A stretch of DNA of 61,713 bases from Zooshikella harenae (lineage in GTDB: Bacteria > Pseudomonadota > Gammaproteobacteria > Pseudomonadales > Zooshikellaceae), in assembly GCF_018837975.1 (NCBI RefSeq), contig NZ_JAGSOY010000029.1:1-61713 (forward strand), given 5' to 3'. Position numbers and translations under genes: made by a program. A model generated the notes under the pieces. That model worked only from the letters and a program-made list of their open reading frames with translations, searched no databases and had not been told where the DNA came from. Below are positions 8,081-16,936 of the stretch, one piece after another; positions within the stretch are counted from its first letter, which is position 1, and the number at the start of each line of letters is the position of its first letter.

Positions 8081-9685
8081 GTGACCAGTATTTTTTTACG
8101 TATTTATGGTGGGTTGCTATTTACACTGATTCTGGTCGCAGTGTTATCGGGGTTAGCCGTCACCATTATTAATAGTTTTCGCTTACAGGATTACCAAGAA
8201 TCTGTAGCTCAAGGCACATTCAATCTTGTGGCAATGCAGTTAGCAGGAAAACCGGAAGATTTACAGTTATTGCTTTTACAACAAGCAGAACATTTATTAG
8301 GTATTCCATTAGTGCTTGTTGAGGCTGAACGGACAACATTAAGTCAAGCTGAGTTAGCTCGATTGAAGGAGAAAGAGGTTGTGGTAAGTCAGCTGACACC
8401 TGAAAAAGCACACGTATATAGCATGGTGGATGAACATACGTTGTTACGTGGCAGGGTGACTAGCATTTCAGAGCAGTTGGCCTACGGTTCTGTGATGTTA
8501 ATTAAGCAACATTTGATCAGTATGCCTTTTCATCATCGTCAAGCTCAGGTTGCAGAACTACAACACGTGTTTTCTTACCCTCTATCATACCACCAGGCAG
8601 CAGACAGTGGCTTATCAGCACAAAATTTACAGCGTTTACGTGATGGGCATATGGTCATGTTGCTAGGACCCGATGCGCGTTCAATCAGGTTGTTTGTTGG
8701 GCTGGAAGGAGGAAGTAATGTTGGGTTAGATGCGACTCAACAAGTACTAGAAGTAGGCCCCATTCGTTTTTTAGAAATGTACCCTTTTAAGTTAGTTTTT
8801 ACGATTAGCCTCTTTGCTTTTTCATCAATTAGTCTGGCGATTTATATCTTGGTCCGTGGACTGGAAAAGCGCTTGCGTAAAATGGAGCGGGCCGCAACGA
8901 AGATCTCTCGGGGCGATCTGGATGCTCGGGTTAATGTTCGAGGTTCTGACTCTGTGGGTAGGCTGGCGAGAGCATTTAATGGAATGGCCTCACATATACA
9001 GCGTTTGTTGAGTATTCAGCAAGAAATGATCCGTGGCGTTTCACATGAATTAAGAACGCCTGTGGCTCGATTGAGGTTTGGTTTGCAAATGGTTGAGGAT
9101 GCGCAATCGGCGGATGAGCGTGAAAATTATTTAGGTGGAATGGATAAAGATATTCAAGAGTTGGATCATCTTATTGATGAGATTTTAACATATGCCAGTT
9201 TGGAACAGGGATCACCTGTTTTACATTTTAAACGAATTGATGTGGATGACATCATTACCCAGGTCATTAAAGAACACTTGGCGCTTGCGAATGGTATTGC
9301 GCTGGAGCATATCCCTTGTCCAGCTTCTGAGCCTAAACGGCGCGCAGAAGTTGAGCGGCGTTATATGCAGCGTGCTATACAAAACCTGGTGGGTAATGCG
9401 CTGCGATATGCAAAAACAAAAGTGACCGTGCGTTATACCGTTACCTCTGAAACATGCCGGGTTGATGTCGAAGATGATGGGCCAGGTATTCCCGAAAATG
9501 AGTGGGATCGTGTATTTACTGCATTTGCACGCTTGGATGATAGCCGTACCCGGGCTTCAGGTGGGTATGGACTTGGTTTATCCATCGTACGACGCATAGT
9601 GTATTGGCATAATGGACGAGCATTAGTTGGGCATAGTGAAATGGGTGGGGCTCGTTTTAGTATTGTGTGGCCTCGTCGTCAGTAG
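8081..9685 (+). CDS. Sensor histidine kinase (RstB-like)
   Basis: This membrane histidine kinase probably phosphorylates the RstA-like regulator upstream. It has an N-terminal membrane helix (about 8-32), a periplasmic domain of roughly 200 residues, a second helix (about 236-258), HAMP, the dimerisation/phospho-acceptor motif VSHELRTPVARLR (His near residue 322) and an ATPase domain with NLVGNALRYA, DDGPGIP and GGYGLGLS. The GTG at 8081 is preferred over the GTG at 8075 because AGGAG at 8071-8075 is correctly spaced only for it. At about 534 residues it is longer than E. coli RstB (433), mainly through a larger periplasmic sensor. Confidence 0.9.
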   Translation: MTSIFLRIYGGLLFTLILVAVLSGLAVTIINSFRLQDYQESVAQGTFNLVAMQLAGKPEDLQLLLLQQAEHLLGIPLVLVEAERTTLSQAELARLKEKEVVVSQLTPEKAHVYSMVDEHTLLRGRVTSISEQLAYGSVMLIKQHLISMPFHHRQAQVAELQHVFSYPLSYHQAADSGLSAQNLQRLRDGHMVMLLGPDARSIRLFVGLEGGSNVGLDATQQVLEVGPIRFLEMYPFKLVFTISLFAFSSISLAIYILVRGLEKRLRKMERAATKISRGDLDARVNVRGSDSVGRLARAFNGMASHIQRLLSIQQEMIRGVSHELRTPVARLRFGLQMVEDAQSADERENYLGGMDKDIQELDHLIDEILTYASLEQGSPVLHFKRIDVDDIITQVIKEHLALANGIALEHIPCPASEPKRRAEVERRYMQRAIQNLVGNALRYAKTKVTVRYTVTSETCRVDVEDDGPGIPENEWDRVFTAFARLDDSRTRASGGYGLGLSIVRRIVYWHNGRALVGHSEMGGARFSIVWPRRQ

Positions 9686-9990
9686 AGAGATAATTATTTT
9701 TTTCTTGAACAAGAATGCATTGCACGACTTATGTTGCATCCATGTTAAAAATGGCTGATTTTAAATGTATAAAATAGTACGTTAATTTCAACTTGTTGAT
9801 TTAATTACAGATTGTTTCCAACGTTTACAAAGCTATCATAGAAGTGAACAGTGAATTTTGTGACAATACAATTACTTCTATAGGAAACGCCGAGATCGGT
9901 AGTAAATAACCATTTGCTGTGGATATTTATCCTATATGAGTGAAAGTGAGGTTGTAGTTAGAACTTTCTCTTTTATCTCCTTGTTAGAGT
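9686..9990 (+). other. Non-coding stretch ending in a strong terminator; candidate small RNA
   Basis: There is no credible reading frame here, yet a strong + strand terminator closes the region some 300 bases after the kinase stop. This may be a long 3' untranslated region of the kinase mRNA or a separate small RNA. I see no family signature that would name it. Confidence 0.3.
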
Positions 9991-10019
9991 AAGAGCTCTT
10001 TGATAGAGCTCTTTTTTTT
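9991..10019 (+). terminator. Rho-independent terminator
   Basis: AAGAGCTC (9991-9998) pairs with GAGCTCTT (10006-10013), followed by a run of T ending at 10019. The T tract is on the + strand, so it serves transcription coming from the left. It is just beyond the stop of the convergent metR. Confidence 0.9.
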
Positions 10020-10044
10020 AAATAATTATTTTTTTCAGTTATTT

Positions 10045-10962
10045 TTATTTTAGCAGCGTAATGCCTTGTAGTGTTTCTACACAGGTATCTTTGGCTGTTA
10101 GAATAAAATCCTGCATATAAGGTGCATTAAGTTGGTCATCTCTAGCCGCGAAATAGAGTGTTGACCAAACGCCTTCTTTGCCTAAAGGTTTTGCTGTGAT
10201 ATAGGCTTTTTCTAAATATTCTGTTAAAGCCCAATTGGGTAAAGCACAGACACCTCTGCCACTGGCAATTAATTGAATCATCATCAGTGTTAATTCTGAT
10301 GTGCGAATTGCTTTTGGTTCAACACCGGCTAAGTCCAAAAACTGTTTAAAAATATCCAGTCGTCCTTGTTCTACTGGATAAATAATTAATGTTTCACTGG
10401 CAAGATCTTGTGGCTCAATAAAACGTTTTTTGGTAAGTGGATGTTCTTTAGGCAAAGCCAGCAAACTTTCATATCTAAATAATGGAATATAGCTAATGCC
10501 ATCGAGCGGTTCAGGGTCAGCGGTGACGACTAAATCCAGATCGGCACGACAGAGGGCGGGTAATGGTGCAAAATTAAACCCGCTGGCTAAGTCTAACTCC
10601 ACATCTGGCCAGTGCTGGCGATATTGATTGAGAGTTGGCATCAGCCACTGATAACAGCTATGGCATTCAATGGCTATATGTAGCCGCCCAGTTTCCCCCG
10701 TTGCTAGTCGTCCTAACTCGCGTTCCACTGCTTTTACTTGAGGCACAACTTCCTGAGCGAGGTGCAGTAATTTATAACCTGCAGTGGTTAAGCGCAGTGG
10801 CCGACTTTTGCGAACAAAGAGTGATCCGCTGATTTTATCTTCCAGGTCTTTAATTTGATGAGATAGTGCTGATTGCGTCACATGTAAGCGCTCTGCTGCA
10901 GCCACTAAACTTCCACACTCATATAAGGCTAACAAGGTCTTCAGGTGACGGAGTTCAAGCAT
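10045..10962 (-). CDS. metR: LysR-family regulator MetR
   Basis: MetR is the homocysteine-responsive LysR-type activator of methionine genes. The 305-residue product has the N-terminal winged helix-turn-helix (LKTLLALYECGSLVAAAERLHVTQSALSHQIKDLE spans about residues 6-41) and a co-inducer domain with the MetR-typical segment IECHSCYQWLMPTL. It is divergent from metE with 146 bases between the starts, the standard metR/metE arrangement, and a MetR-type palindrome lies between them. Binding there would activate metE and repress metR. Confidence 0.95.
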   Translation of the reverse strand: MLELRHLKTLLALYECGSLVAAAERLHVTQSALSHQIKDLEDKISGSLFVRKSRPLRLTTAGYKLLHLAQEVVPQVKAVERELGRLATGETGRLHIAIECHSCYQWLMPTLNQYRQHWPDVELDLASGFNFAPLPALCRADLDLVVTADPEPLDGISYIPLFRYESLLALPKEHPLTKKRFIEPQDLASETLIIYPVEQGRLDIFKQFLDLAGVEPKAIRTSELTLMMIQLIASGRGVCALPNWALTEYLEKAYITAKPLGKEGVWSTLYFAARDDQLNAPYMQDFILTAKDTCVETLQGITLLK

Positions 10963-10998
10963 GTTTATTAGAAATTCTCATGTTAAAGATAAAAAAAA

Positions 10999-11011
10999 TG
11001 AGATTGTTTCA
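10999..11011. promoter_or_regulatory. Probable MetR binding site between metR and metE
   Basis: TGAGATTGTTTCA matches the MetR consensus TGAA-N5-TTCA with one mismatch. It is 37 bases upstream of the metR start and about 98 bases upstream of the metE start, a plausible distance for activating metE. A weaker partial copy overlaps 10969-10981. Confidence 0.6.
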
Positions 11012-11108
11012 AGTTTATCTCTGACTGACACTAATGTCTATGGATGCCGCATCTACGGAAAGCACGGCGTGTAGGCCATCACCTTTTGGGCAATGAGAAG
11101 AGAACATC

Positions 11109-13415
11109 ATGAGTGTACATAACCTGGGATTTCCCCGTATTGGTAAACGTCGGGAGTTAAAAAAGCATGTCGAAGCCTTTTGGCGAGGTGATATTGATGA
11201 GCAAACACTTCAGACTGAGGGTAAAACATTAAGAAAACTGGCATGGCAGCAACAAGCTGAAGCAGGTGTTGAGTTAATGCCAGTGGGTGATTTTGCCTGG
11301 TATGACCATGTTCTAAATATGTCCAATTGGTTGGGTGTTATTCCCCAACGTTTTCATCATCTACCTAAGGGACTCACACAATATTTTGCTATGGCGCGAG
11401 GCTACCAGCAGCAGGGAGAAACGCTGGCAGCGTGTAAGATGACGAAGTGGTTTGATACTAATTATCACTACATAGTGCCTGAGCTCGAGGAAGACCAGGG
11501 CTTTCAGTTACATGTCGACGACCTGTTGGCTCAAATAAAAGAAGCACAGCAGTTAGGTCATCAAGTGAAGCCTGTATTGGTTGGTCCTGTTACTTACTTG
11601 TGGTTAAGTGAAGTGTCTGGGCAAGGAGATAAATTACGCTTGCTGCCTGCGCTGTTGGAAGCATATGGACAACTGTTGCAGCATTTGGCTGATTTGGACA
11701 TAGCTTGGGTGCAATTAGATGAGCCAGCGTTGACCTTAGACCTTTCTGTTGAATGGCGTCAGGCGTATGAACAAACTTACCATCACTTACAAACAGCGTC
11801 TGTTAAAATCCTGTTGGCAACCTATTTTGCTGGGCTAGGCGATAATTTAACGTGTGCTGTTAATTTACCTGTTGCGGGCTTGCATATTGACGCAGTTCGC
11901 GCTCCAGAGCAGTTAATAAGTGTGGTAGATCGTTTACCCCGTTACAAAGTGCTTTCAGTGGGTATTATTAATGGACGAAGTGTCTGGCGTGCCGATTTAC
12001 GTCAGTTGTTGCAGACACTTAAACCTGTTTATCAGGCCTTTGGTGACAATCTATGGTTAGCCCCTAGCTGTTCATTATTGCATGTACCTGTTGATTTAGA
12101 GTTGGAAACGCAGCTGGATACAAAGGTTAAGCCAGGGCTTGCCTTTGCAATTCAAAAGTTACATGAGTTATCTGCATTATCCCTCGGTTTATGTGAGGGG
12201 GAAGCAAAAATTGCAGCACAGCTTGAGGTTTCAGATCAAGGTGTTCAAGCCAGACAACTTGCTGTGCGTCCAGTAGTACAAAAACGTTTGGCGACTTTAA
12301 CAGCTCAAGCTGAACAGCGCTCACAACCCTATGCTGAGCGTGCTAAAGTTCAGCGGGCATTACTGCAATTGCCATTGCTACCAACCACCACTATTGGCTC
12401 ATTTCCCCAAACTTCAGCTATACGTCAGTTGCGTGCAAAATTTCGCAAAGGGGATATCGACATAATGCAGTATCATCAGTCATTACAAAAAGAAATTCAG
12501 TTTGTTATTCAAAAACAGGAAGCCCTGGATCTTGATGTATTGGTTCATGGTGAGCCAGAACGAACAGACATGGTGGAATATTTTGCTGAGCAATTAGCAG
12601 GATTTGTAACTACTCAGTATGGTTGGGTACAAAGTTACGGCTCTCGTTGTGTACGTCCACCTATTGTCATTGGTGATGTAGAGCGGCAACAACCGATGAC
12701 GGTAGGTTGGAGTGCCTATGCTCAGTCCTTATCCAATAAGCCTGTGAAAGGCATGTTGACAGGACCCGTGACAATTCTCCAGTGGTCTTATCCTCGTGAT
12801 GATGTGGCGCCTGAAGTCAGTGCATTTCAGATTGCTCTTGCTTTACGTGATGAAGTGGCTGATCTGGAAAAAGCAGGTATTCACATTGTACAAATTGATG
12901 AGCCTGCATTTAGAGAGGGGGTGCCTTTACAAAAAGCAGCACAAGCCCATTATTTACATTGGGCAACACGTGCCTTCCGTATTGCATCAGCGGGTGCTAA
13001 ACCTACCACACAAATCCACACTCATATGTGTTACAGCGATTTCAACAGTATTATTGAGCATATCGCAGCGATGGATGCGGATGTGATTACTATTGAAAGT
13101 ACACGAGCAAAAATGCAACTTCTGGCGGCATTTGAAGCCTTTAGTTACCCCAATGAAATTGGGCCTGGTGTATACGACATTCACTCACCCAGTGTGCCTA
13201 CCGCTGATGATGTTGTTAAGCTCCTACAAGCGGCAATTAAATATATTCCGGTTGAACGGCTATGGGTGAACCCAGACTGTGGACTTAAAACACGGAATTG
13301 GGATGAATGTGAACGTGCTTTGGCTGCCATGGTGAATGCGGCTAAGCAATTACGTCAATCACTTGTCTCTGAACAAGCTGAAAAGCAGGCTGATTTAGCA
13401 TCTTCTACTGCATGA
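11109..13415 (+). CDS. metE: Cobalamin-independent methionine synthase
   Basis: MetE transfers the methyl group of 5-methyltetrahydropteroyl-triglutamate to homocysteine, the last step of methionine synthesis. The 768-residue protein has the duplicated barrel layout: N-terminal MSVHNLGFPRIGKRRELKK and a C-terminal catalytic half beginning near LLPTTTIGSFPQT. Zinc ligands are visible as His and Cys in QIHTHMCYSDF and the late Cys in WVNPDCGLKTR. The GAGAAGAG purine run before the ATG supports the start. Regulation by the divergent metR product is expected. Confidence 0.97.
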   Translation: MSVHNLGFPRIGKRRELKKHVEAFWRGDIDEQTLQTEGKTLRKLAWQQQAEAGVELMPVGDFAWYDHVLNMSNWLGVIPQRFHHLPKGLTQYFAMARGYQQQGETLAACKMTKWFDTNYHYIVPELEEDQGFQLHVDDLLAQIKEAQQLGHQVKPVLVGPVTYLWLSEVSGQGDKLRLLPALLEAYGQLLQHLADLDIAWVQLDEPALTLDLSVEWRQAYEQTYHHLQTASVKILLATYFAGLGDNLTCAVNLPVAGLHIDAVRAPEQLISVVDRLPRYKVLSVGIINGRSVWRADLRQLLQTLKPVYQAFGDNLWLAPSCSLLHVPVDLELETQLDTKVKPGLAFAIQKLHELSALSLGLCEGEAKIAAQLEVSDQGVQARQLAVRPVVQKRLATLTAQAEQRSQPYAERAKVQRALLQLPLLPTTTIGSFPQTSAIRQLRAKFRKGDIDIMQYHQSLQKEIQFVIQKQEALDLDVLVHGEPERTDMVEYFAEQLAGFVTTQYGWVQSYGSRCVRPPIVIGDVERQQPMTVGWSAYAQSLSNKPVKGMLTGPVTILQWSYPRDDVAPEVSAFQIALALRDEVADLEKAGIHIVQIDEPAFREGVPLQKAAQAHYLHWATRAFRIASAGAKPTTQIHTHMCYSDFNSIIEHIAAMDADVITIESTRAKMQLLAAFEAFSYPNEIGPGVYDIHSPSVPTADDVVKLLQAAIKYIPVERLWVNPDCGLKTRNWDECERALAAMVNAAKQLRQSLVSEQAEKQADLASSTA

Positions 13416-13554
13416 GGTTATTGCTAAAGGTCAGGAGTGATTCATACTACTTGTATCCATTATAAGGTGTATGTATAGACGGTTCTGGTTGTATATATAG
13501 GGTGGACTCGATAAAATAGCTGTATCTATATACAGTAAGGAGTGTGTTCACCCT

Positions 13555-13770
13555 ATGCATCAACTTTGGCAAGATATTTCCTGTGCGTTACCTCCTCCAT
13601 CCAGCCGGGTTGACCTTGTTGTTGATCCGGCTTTTTCATGTTCAGTCGTTCGAGGTTACTTTAAAACAGATGGCGAGTTTTATGTATTTGATGGGTTAAA
13701 AATTACGCACTATGTACGGAAGTGGCGATTGATTGAGGAAGGTTTGCAGTTACAGCAAATGGCATCCTAA
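13555..13770 (+). CDS. Small hypothetical protein, 71 residues
   Basis: I do not recognise this protein. It begins MHQLWQDISCALPPPSSRVD and ends EEGLQLQQMAS, has no signal peptide or membrane segment, and looks like a compact beta-rich domain (VVDPAFSCSVVRGYFKTDG, YVFDGLKITHYVRKW). AAGGAG lies about 13 bases before the ATG, farther than ideal, and a short inverted repeat (CTGTATctatATACAG, 13520-13535) precedes it. It follows metE by 139 bases and might be part of the same transcript. Reality of the gene is likely but not certain. Confidence 0.5.
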   Translation: MHQLWQDISCALPPPSSRVDLVVDPAFSCSVVRGYFKTDGEFYVFDGLKITHYVRKWRLIEEGLQLQQMAS

Positions 13771-13910
13771 GTATTCATTAGAAAGGGAGTTGGACTTTAG
13801 TATAGAATCTGTCATGTTAAAACAAATAACTAAGTGGATCTATGTAAGCCAATGTTGCTCAGGTGTGCTTAAGTAGGTCCACATGTAATGAGTTAATTGT
13901 GGGCTAAGAT

Positions 13911-14984
13911 ATGACGATTAAAACAGCAGTTGTCGGTTATGGTTATTCTTCAAAAACATTTCATATTCCCTTTCTGATAAACAGTGACCATTTTGATCTG
14001 GTCGCAATTAAGAGCAGTAAGCCTGATGAGATAAACAAAGACCTACCTGCAGTTAAAGCCTATACCGATATGAGTGAGCTGCTGAAAAATACAGCGGTTG
14101 AACTGGTGATTATTACTGCACCAAGTCAGTACCACTATGAATTGGCAACATCATGTCTTCAGGCCAAAAAACATGTCATTATTGAAAAACCTATGGTGTC
14201 GGATAGTGCTCAAGGCCATGCGTTGGTAGCGCTCGCTAAGCAACAAGGCGTCATTTGTTCTGTTTACCATAATCGTCGTTGGGATGGTGATTTTCTAACC
14301 GTTAAGAAGCTTATTAAAAGTGGTAAGTTAGGTGCAGTTCGTTATGTGGAATCACATTTTGATCGTTTTCGTCCGATGGTGAGAGACCGTTGGCGTGAGC
14401 AGGCTGGTCCAGGAACAGGTATTTGGTTTGACTTGGGATCACATTTGCTGGACCAGGCTTTGTGTTTATTTGGTCGACCCCAAGCAATAACAGCACGCTG
14501 TATTCCTCTGCGAGATAACTCTACGACAACTGACTTCTTTCATGTGTTATTGCACTACCCACAATTAGAAATGGTATTGCATGGCAGCCCTTATTGTGCA
14601 GCACCCAATATTCGCTTTCAAGTTCAGGGAAGCAAAGGGGCTTTTATTAAATTCGGCCTAGACCCTCAGGAAGAACAGCTTAAAGCAGGAATAAAACCCA
14701 TAGAAAACTCTGGGGGTGTGATCCCTAAATGGGGTAAGGATAATGCTGAGCAATACGGTATTTTGTACACTGAAGAACAACAAGAAGTAATAGCGACTGA
14801 AGATGGATGTTACCAAAACTATTATCTGGAAATTGCTGAAGCTATTTTAAAAGGTCACGATGTACCTGTGACTGCAGAAGAAGGGCTGAATGTCATTAAA
14901 CTGGTGGAGTTGGCTATTTTAAGTAGTGATAAAGGTAAAACGCTATCAGTTGATGATTATTGGGAAATGGGGCATTACGAATAA
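13911..14984 (+). CDS. Gfo/Idh/MocA-family oxidoreductase (YdgJ-like)
   Basis: This is a 357-residue NAD(P)-dependent oxidoreductase acting on a sugar, inositol or similar polyol. The N-terminal Rossmann fold begins AVVGYGYSSKTFHIPF, and the family motif EKPMVSD is present near residue 93. The C-terminal alpha/beta domain includes WFDLGSHLLDQAL, which carries the usual catalytic-site Asp and His. It resembles E. coli YdgJ in length and in the SKTFH start. The substrate is unknown. The bases just before its ATG (GTGGGCTAAGAT) recur exactly before the radical-SAM gene at 28641. Confidence 0.9.
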   Translation: MTIKTAVVGYGYSSKTFHIPFLINSDHFDLVAIKSSKPDEINKDLPAVKAYTDMSELLKNTAVELVIITAPSQYHYELATSCLQAKKHVIIEKPMVSDSAQGHALVALAKQQGVICSVYHNRRWDGDFLTVKKLIKSGKLGAVRYVESHFDRFRPMVRDRWREQAGPGTGIWFDLGSHLLDQALCLFGRPQAITARCIPLRDNSTTTDFFHVLLHYPQLEMVLHGSPYCAAPNIRFQVQGSKGAFIKFGLDPQEEQLKAGIKPIENSGGVIPKWGKDNAEQYGILYTEEQQEVIATEDGCYQNYYLEIAEAILKGHDVPVTAEEGLNVIKLVELAILSSDKGKTLSVDDYWEMGHYE

Positions 14985-15093
14985 TATAATTAAGAAAATA
15001 TTTTTAGTTATATTCTTATGTACAAGCCAGGGAGTGGCTAGCATCATTAAGCGAATAAAAATTGAATATTTAGGGGTACAGGGTAGCAGTAAT

Positions 15094-15588
15094 ATGATTT
15101 ATACGGATCGATTAGTTTTAAAGAAAGTAACACTGGATGATATTGATATATTTACCGAAATTTTAAGTGACCCTGATTTAACTCGATATTTACCTAAGGG
15201 TGAGTCTTATACACAAGAAGAAATTAAAAACTATGTGCAACAGCGTTGTGAACACTGGCAAAAAGGGTTTGGTACTTATGTAGTTACGGCAAAACAGAAT
15301 CCGTCAGAAAAAATTGGCTATGTGGGTATTGAAACAATAGCTACTACGCATTTTCGTGATATTCGATACAGTATTGCAACGCCTTTTGCAGGGCAGGGCA
15401 TTGCATTTGAAGCGGCTAAAAATTGTTTGGATAATTATTTTGCTGATGGCATAGGTGAAAAAGTCTTTGGTGCTGCTGTGAGTCAAAATAAAGCATCAAT
15501 TCGTGTCATGGAAAAACTAGGTATGCAACAGGAAGGTAATATAAAATTATATGAGCGTGATGATATGGTGTATTTTTCGATTAAATAA
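15094..15588 (+). CDS. GNAT acetyltransferase (RimJ/RimL-like)
   Basis: The frame is open from 14926, but the protein family starts at MIYTDRLVLKKVTLDD (ATG at 15094), giving 164 residues and avoiding overlap with the preceding oxidoreductase gene. The GNAT fold is shown by the N-terminal strand, the acetyl-CoA loop region RYSIATPFAGQGIAFEAAK (a variant of R/Q-x-x-G-x-G/A) and the C-terminal IRVMEKLGMQQEG. It resembles the Acetyltransf_3 group (RimJ, RimL and related small-molecule acetylases). The substrate cannot be told. It is 109 bases after the oxidoreductase gene on the same strand. Confidence 0.85.
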   Translation: MIYTDRLVLKKVTLDDIDIFTEILSDPDLTRYLPKGESYTQEEIKNYVQQRCEHWQKGFGTYVVTAKQNPSEKIGYVGIETIATTHFRDIRYSIATPFAGQGIAFEAAKNCLDNYFADGIGEKVFGAAVSQNKASIRVMEKLGMQQEGNIKLYERDDMVYFSIK

Positions 15589-15624
15589 AAAAGGAAAGCC
15601 AATGGCTAATTAACAATATGAGTC

Positions 15625-15748
15625 AGTAGGCAAAGCAGGGCAATCGTATATAACTTATACCTTTATAAAAAAAGCTATTTTCTAAAGCACCTTTGCCTAT
15701 AGTCTGCATAACGCCCTTCGAACACGTGGTGAATCCTTCCCTGGAAGG
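15625..15748 (+). repeat. Dispersed repeat family R1, copy a (truncated)
   Basis: This copy includes the outer part (GCAGGGCAATCGTATATAAC near 15637), the central CATAACGCCC and the GTGAATCCTTCCCTGGA segment (15729-15744), then breaks off before the inner palindrome. The same order is seen in the copies near 25.4, 27.9, 45.8 and 60.9 kb. Confidence 0.75.
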
Positions 15749-15766
15749 TGTTTCTGAACCAACTTC

Positions 15767-16288
15767 TTATTTTAAGCTGATCTTAAGACCCATATCATTT
15801 TTCATATATAGCAAAGCTTCTGCATTACCCATAGCGTCATCAACGGGATTATGGGTATGTTTGGTTTTTCTAAGGTGTTTAAAATTTTTAAACATATCAG
15901 AGACCATGCCTTTATAAAGTGATCCAATATTATTGGAACTAAATCCAAAAGGGTTGTTACCAGTAAAATAATGAAAATACCAGTTAATAAATTGCCAATC
16001 AAAGCCATTATTATCGCTAAAAAACAATGGGCGAGACTTTGCGTGATTTGAAATCCATGAAGCGAAGTTTTCTATCACTTTTTTAGGTTCGTCAAAGGTC
16101 ATAGTTTCTTCCCGAGAAAAGCCTGAGATTGCAAGTGCTTCAGGAATCCACTTATTACTTATCGGTTTCAGCTTACCATAGAATGTTTTATTCAAATCAT
16201 TATCTACGATAACCGCACCGAAAGAAATCATTGAGTACTCGTAGGGAATGGGGCCATCAGTTTCAACATCAACAACAATGACAGTCAT
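15767..16288 (-). CDS. DEDDh 3'-5' exonuclease (Rv2179c-like exoribonuclease)
   Basis: This 173-residue nuclease has the DEDDh layout: Asp and Glu in VDVETDG near the N-terminus, an Asp in FSDNNGFDWQF, and the closing His and Asp in HTHNPVDDAMGNAEAL. The short length and the sequence MISFGAVIVDNDLNKTFYGKLKPI resemble the 3'-5' exoribonuclease group related to RNase T and Rv2179c, so RNA trimming or repair are both possible. It is followed after 23 bases upstream by an acetyltransferase gene on the same strand, so the two may be co-transcribed. Confidence 0.85.
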   Translation of the reverse strand: MTVIVVDVETDGPIPYEYSMISFGAVIVDNDLNKTFYGKLKPISNKWIPEALAISGFSREETMTFDEPKKVIENFASWISNHAKSRPLFFSDNNGFDWQFINWYFHYFTGNNPFGFSSNNIGSLYKGMVSDMFKNFKHLRKTKHTHNPVDDAMGNAEALLYMKNDMGLKISLK

Positions 16289-16311
16289 ATATTTTCTTAT
16301 TCCTAAATGGG

Positions 16312-16797
16312 TTATAGTTTTACTTGCCAGTATCCGACATCAAGCCATTGGTTAAACTTAAATCCAACTTGCTTAAAGTGACCTACCTTTTGCATACCAA
16401 ACTTCTCATGAAGGGCAATACTGGCTTGATTGGGTAATGTAATAACAGCTATAGCCGTATGCTTTGATAAACCTTTAAGTAGTTCAAACAACATAGTATA
16501 AAGTGCTGTGCCCCAACCATGGGAAATAACATCATGTTTTAAATATATTGAGATTTCAACTGTATTTCTGTAAGCACTCCTTGAGTTCCATAATGTTGCA
16601 TAAGCATAGCCTATGGTTTGATTTTCGTCTTTTGCTACAAGCCAAGGTAGCCCAGCCTCTTTAACATTATTTATACGATATAGAATATCACTTGTTGAAA
16701 CGGTATCTTCTTCAAATGTTGCTACTGTATTTTGTATATAGTAGTTATAGATAGCAGTAACTTCATCAAGGTCTTCTTCTTGAATATGCACAATCAC
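16312..16797 (-). CDS. GNAT acetyltransferase (phosphinothricin acetyltransferase-like)
   Basis: This 161-residue GNAT protein shows the Pat-type N-terminus (IYNYYIQNTVATFEEDTVS), the central YAYATLWNSRSAYRNTVEISIYL, a cofactor loop variant at HGWGTALYTMLFE and the C-terminal LHEKFGMQKVGHFKQVGFKF. Proteins of this group acetylate amines such as phosphinothricin, methionine sulfoximine or other small substrates, and many are of unknown substrate. It overlaps nothing and precedes the exonuclease gene in the same direction. Confidence 0.85.
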   Translation of the reverse strand: MIVHIQEEDLDEVTAIYNYYIQNTVATFEEDTVSTSDILYRINNVKEAGLPWLVAKDENQTIGYAYATLWNSRSAYRNTVEISIYLKHDVISHGWGTALYTMLFELLKGLSKHTAIAVITLPNQASIALHEKFGMQKVGHFKQVGFKFNQWLDVGYWQVKL

Positions 16798-16936
16798 GAG
16801 TACTCCAGTCTACATAACAACGGGTCTTATAAATATTAATGAGCATGTAGTAGAGCGCTCTTATGAAGCTTTTAGTAGACACAGTATTTGGTTACTAATA
16901 AATGTTTTAACAATTAATCACAAGTTAAATGATAAC

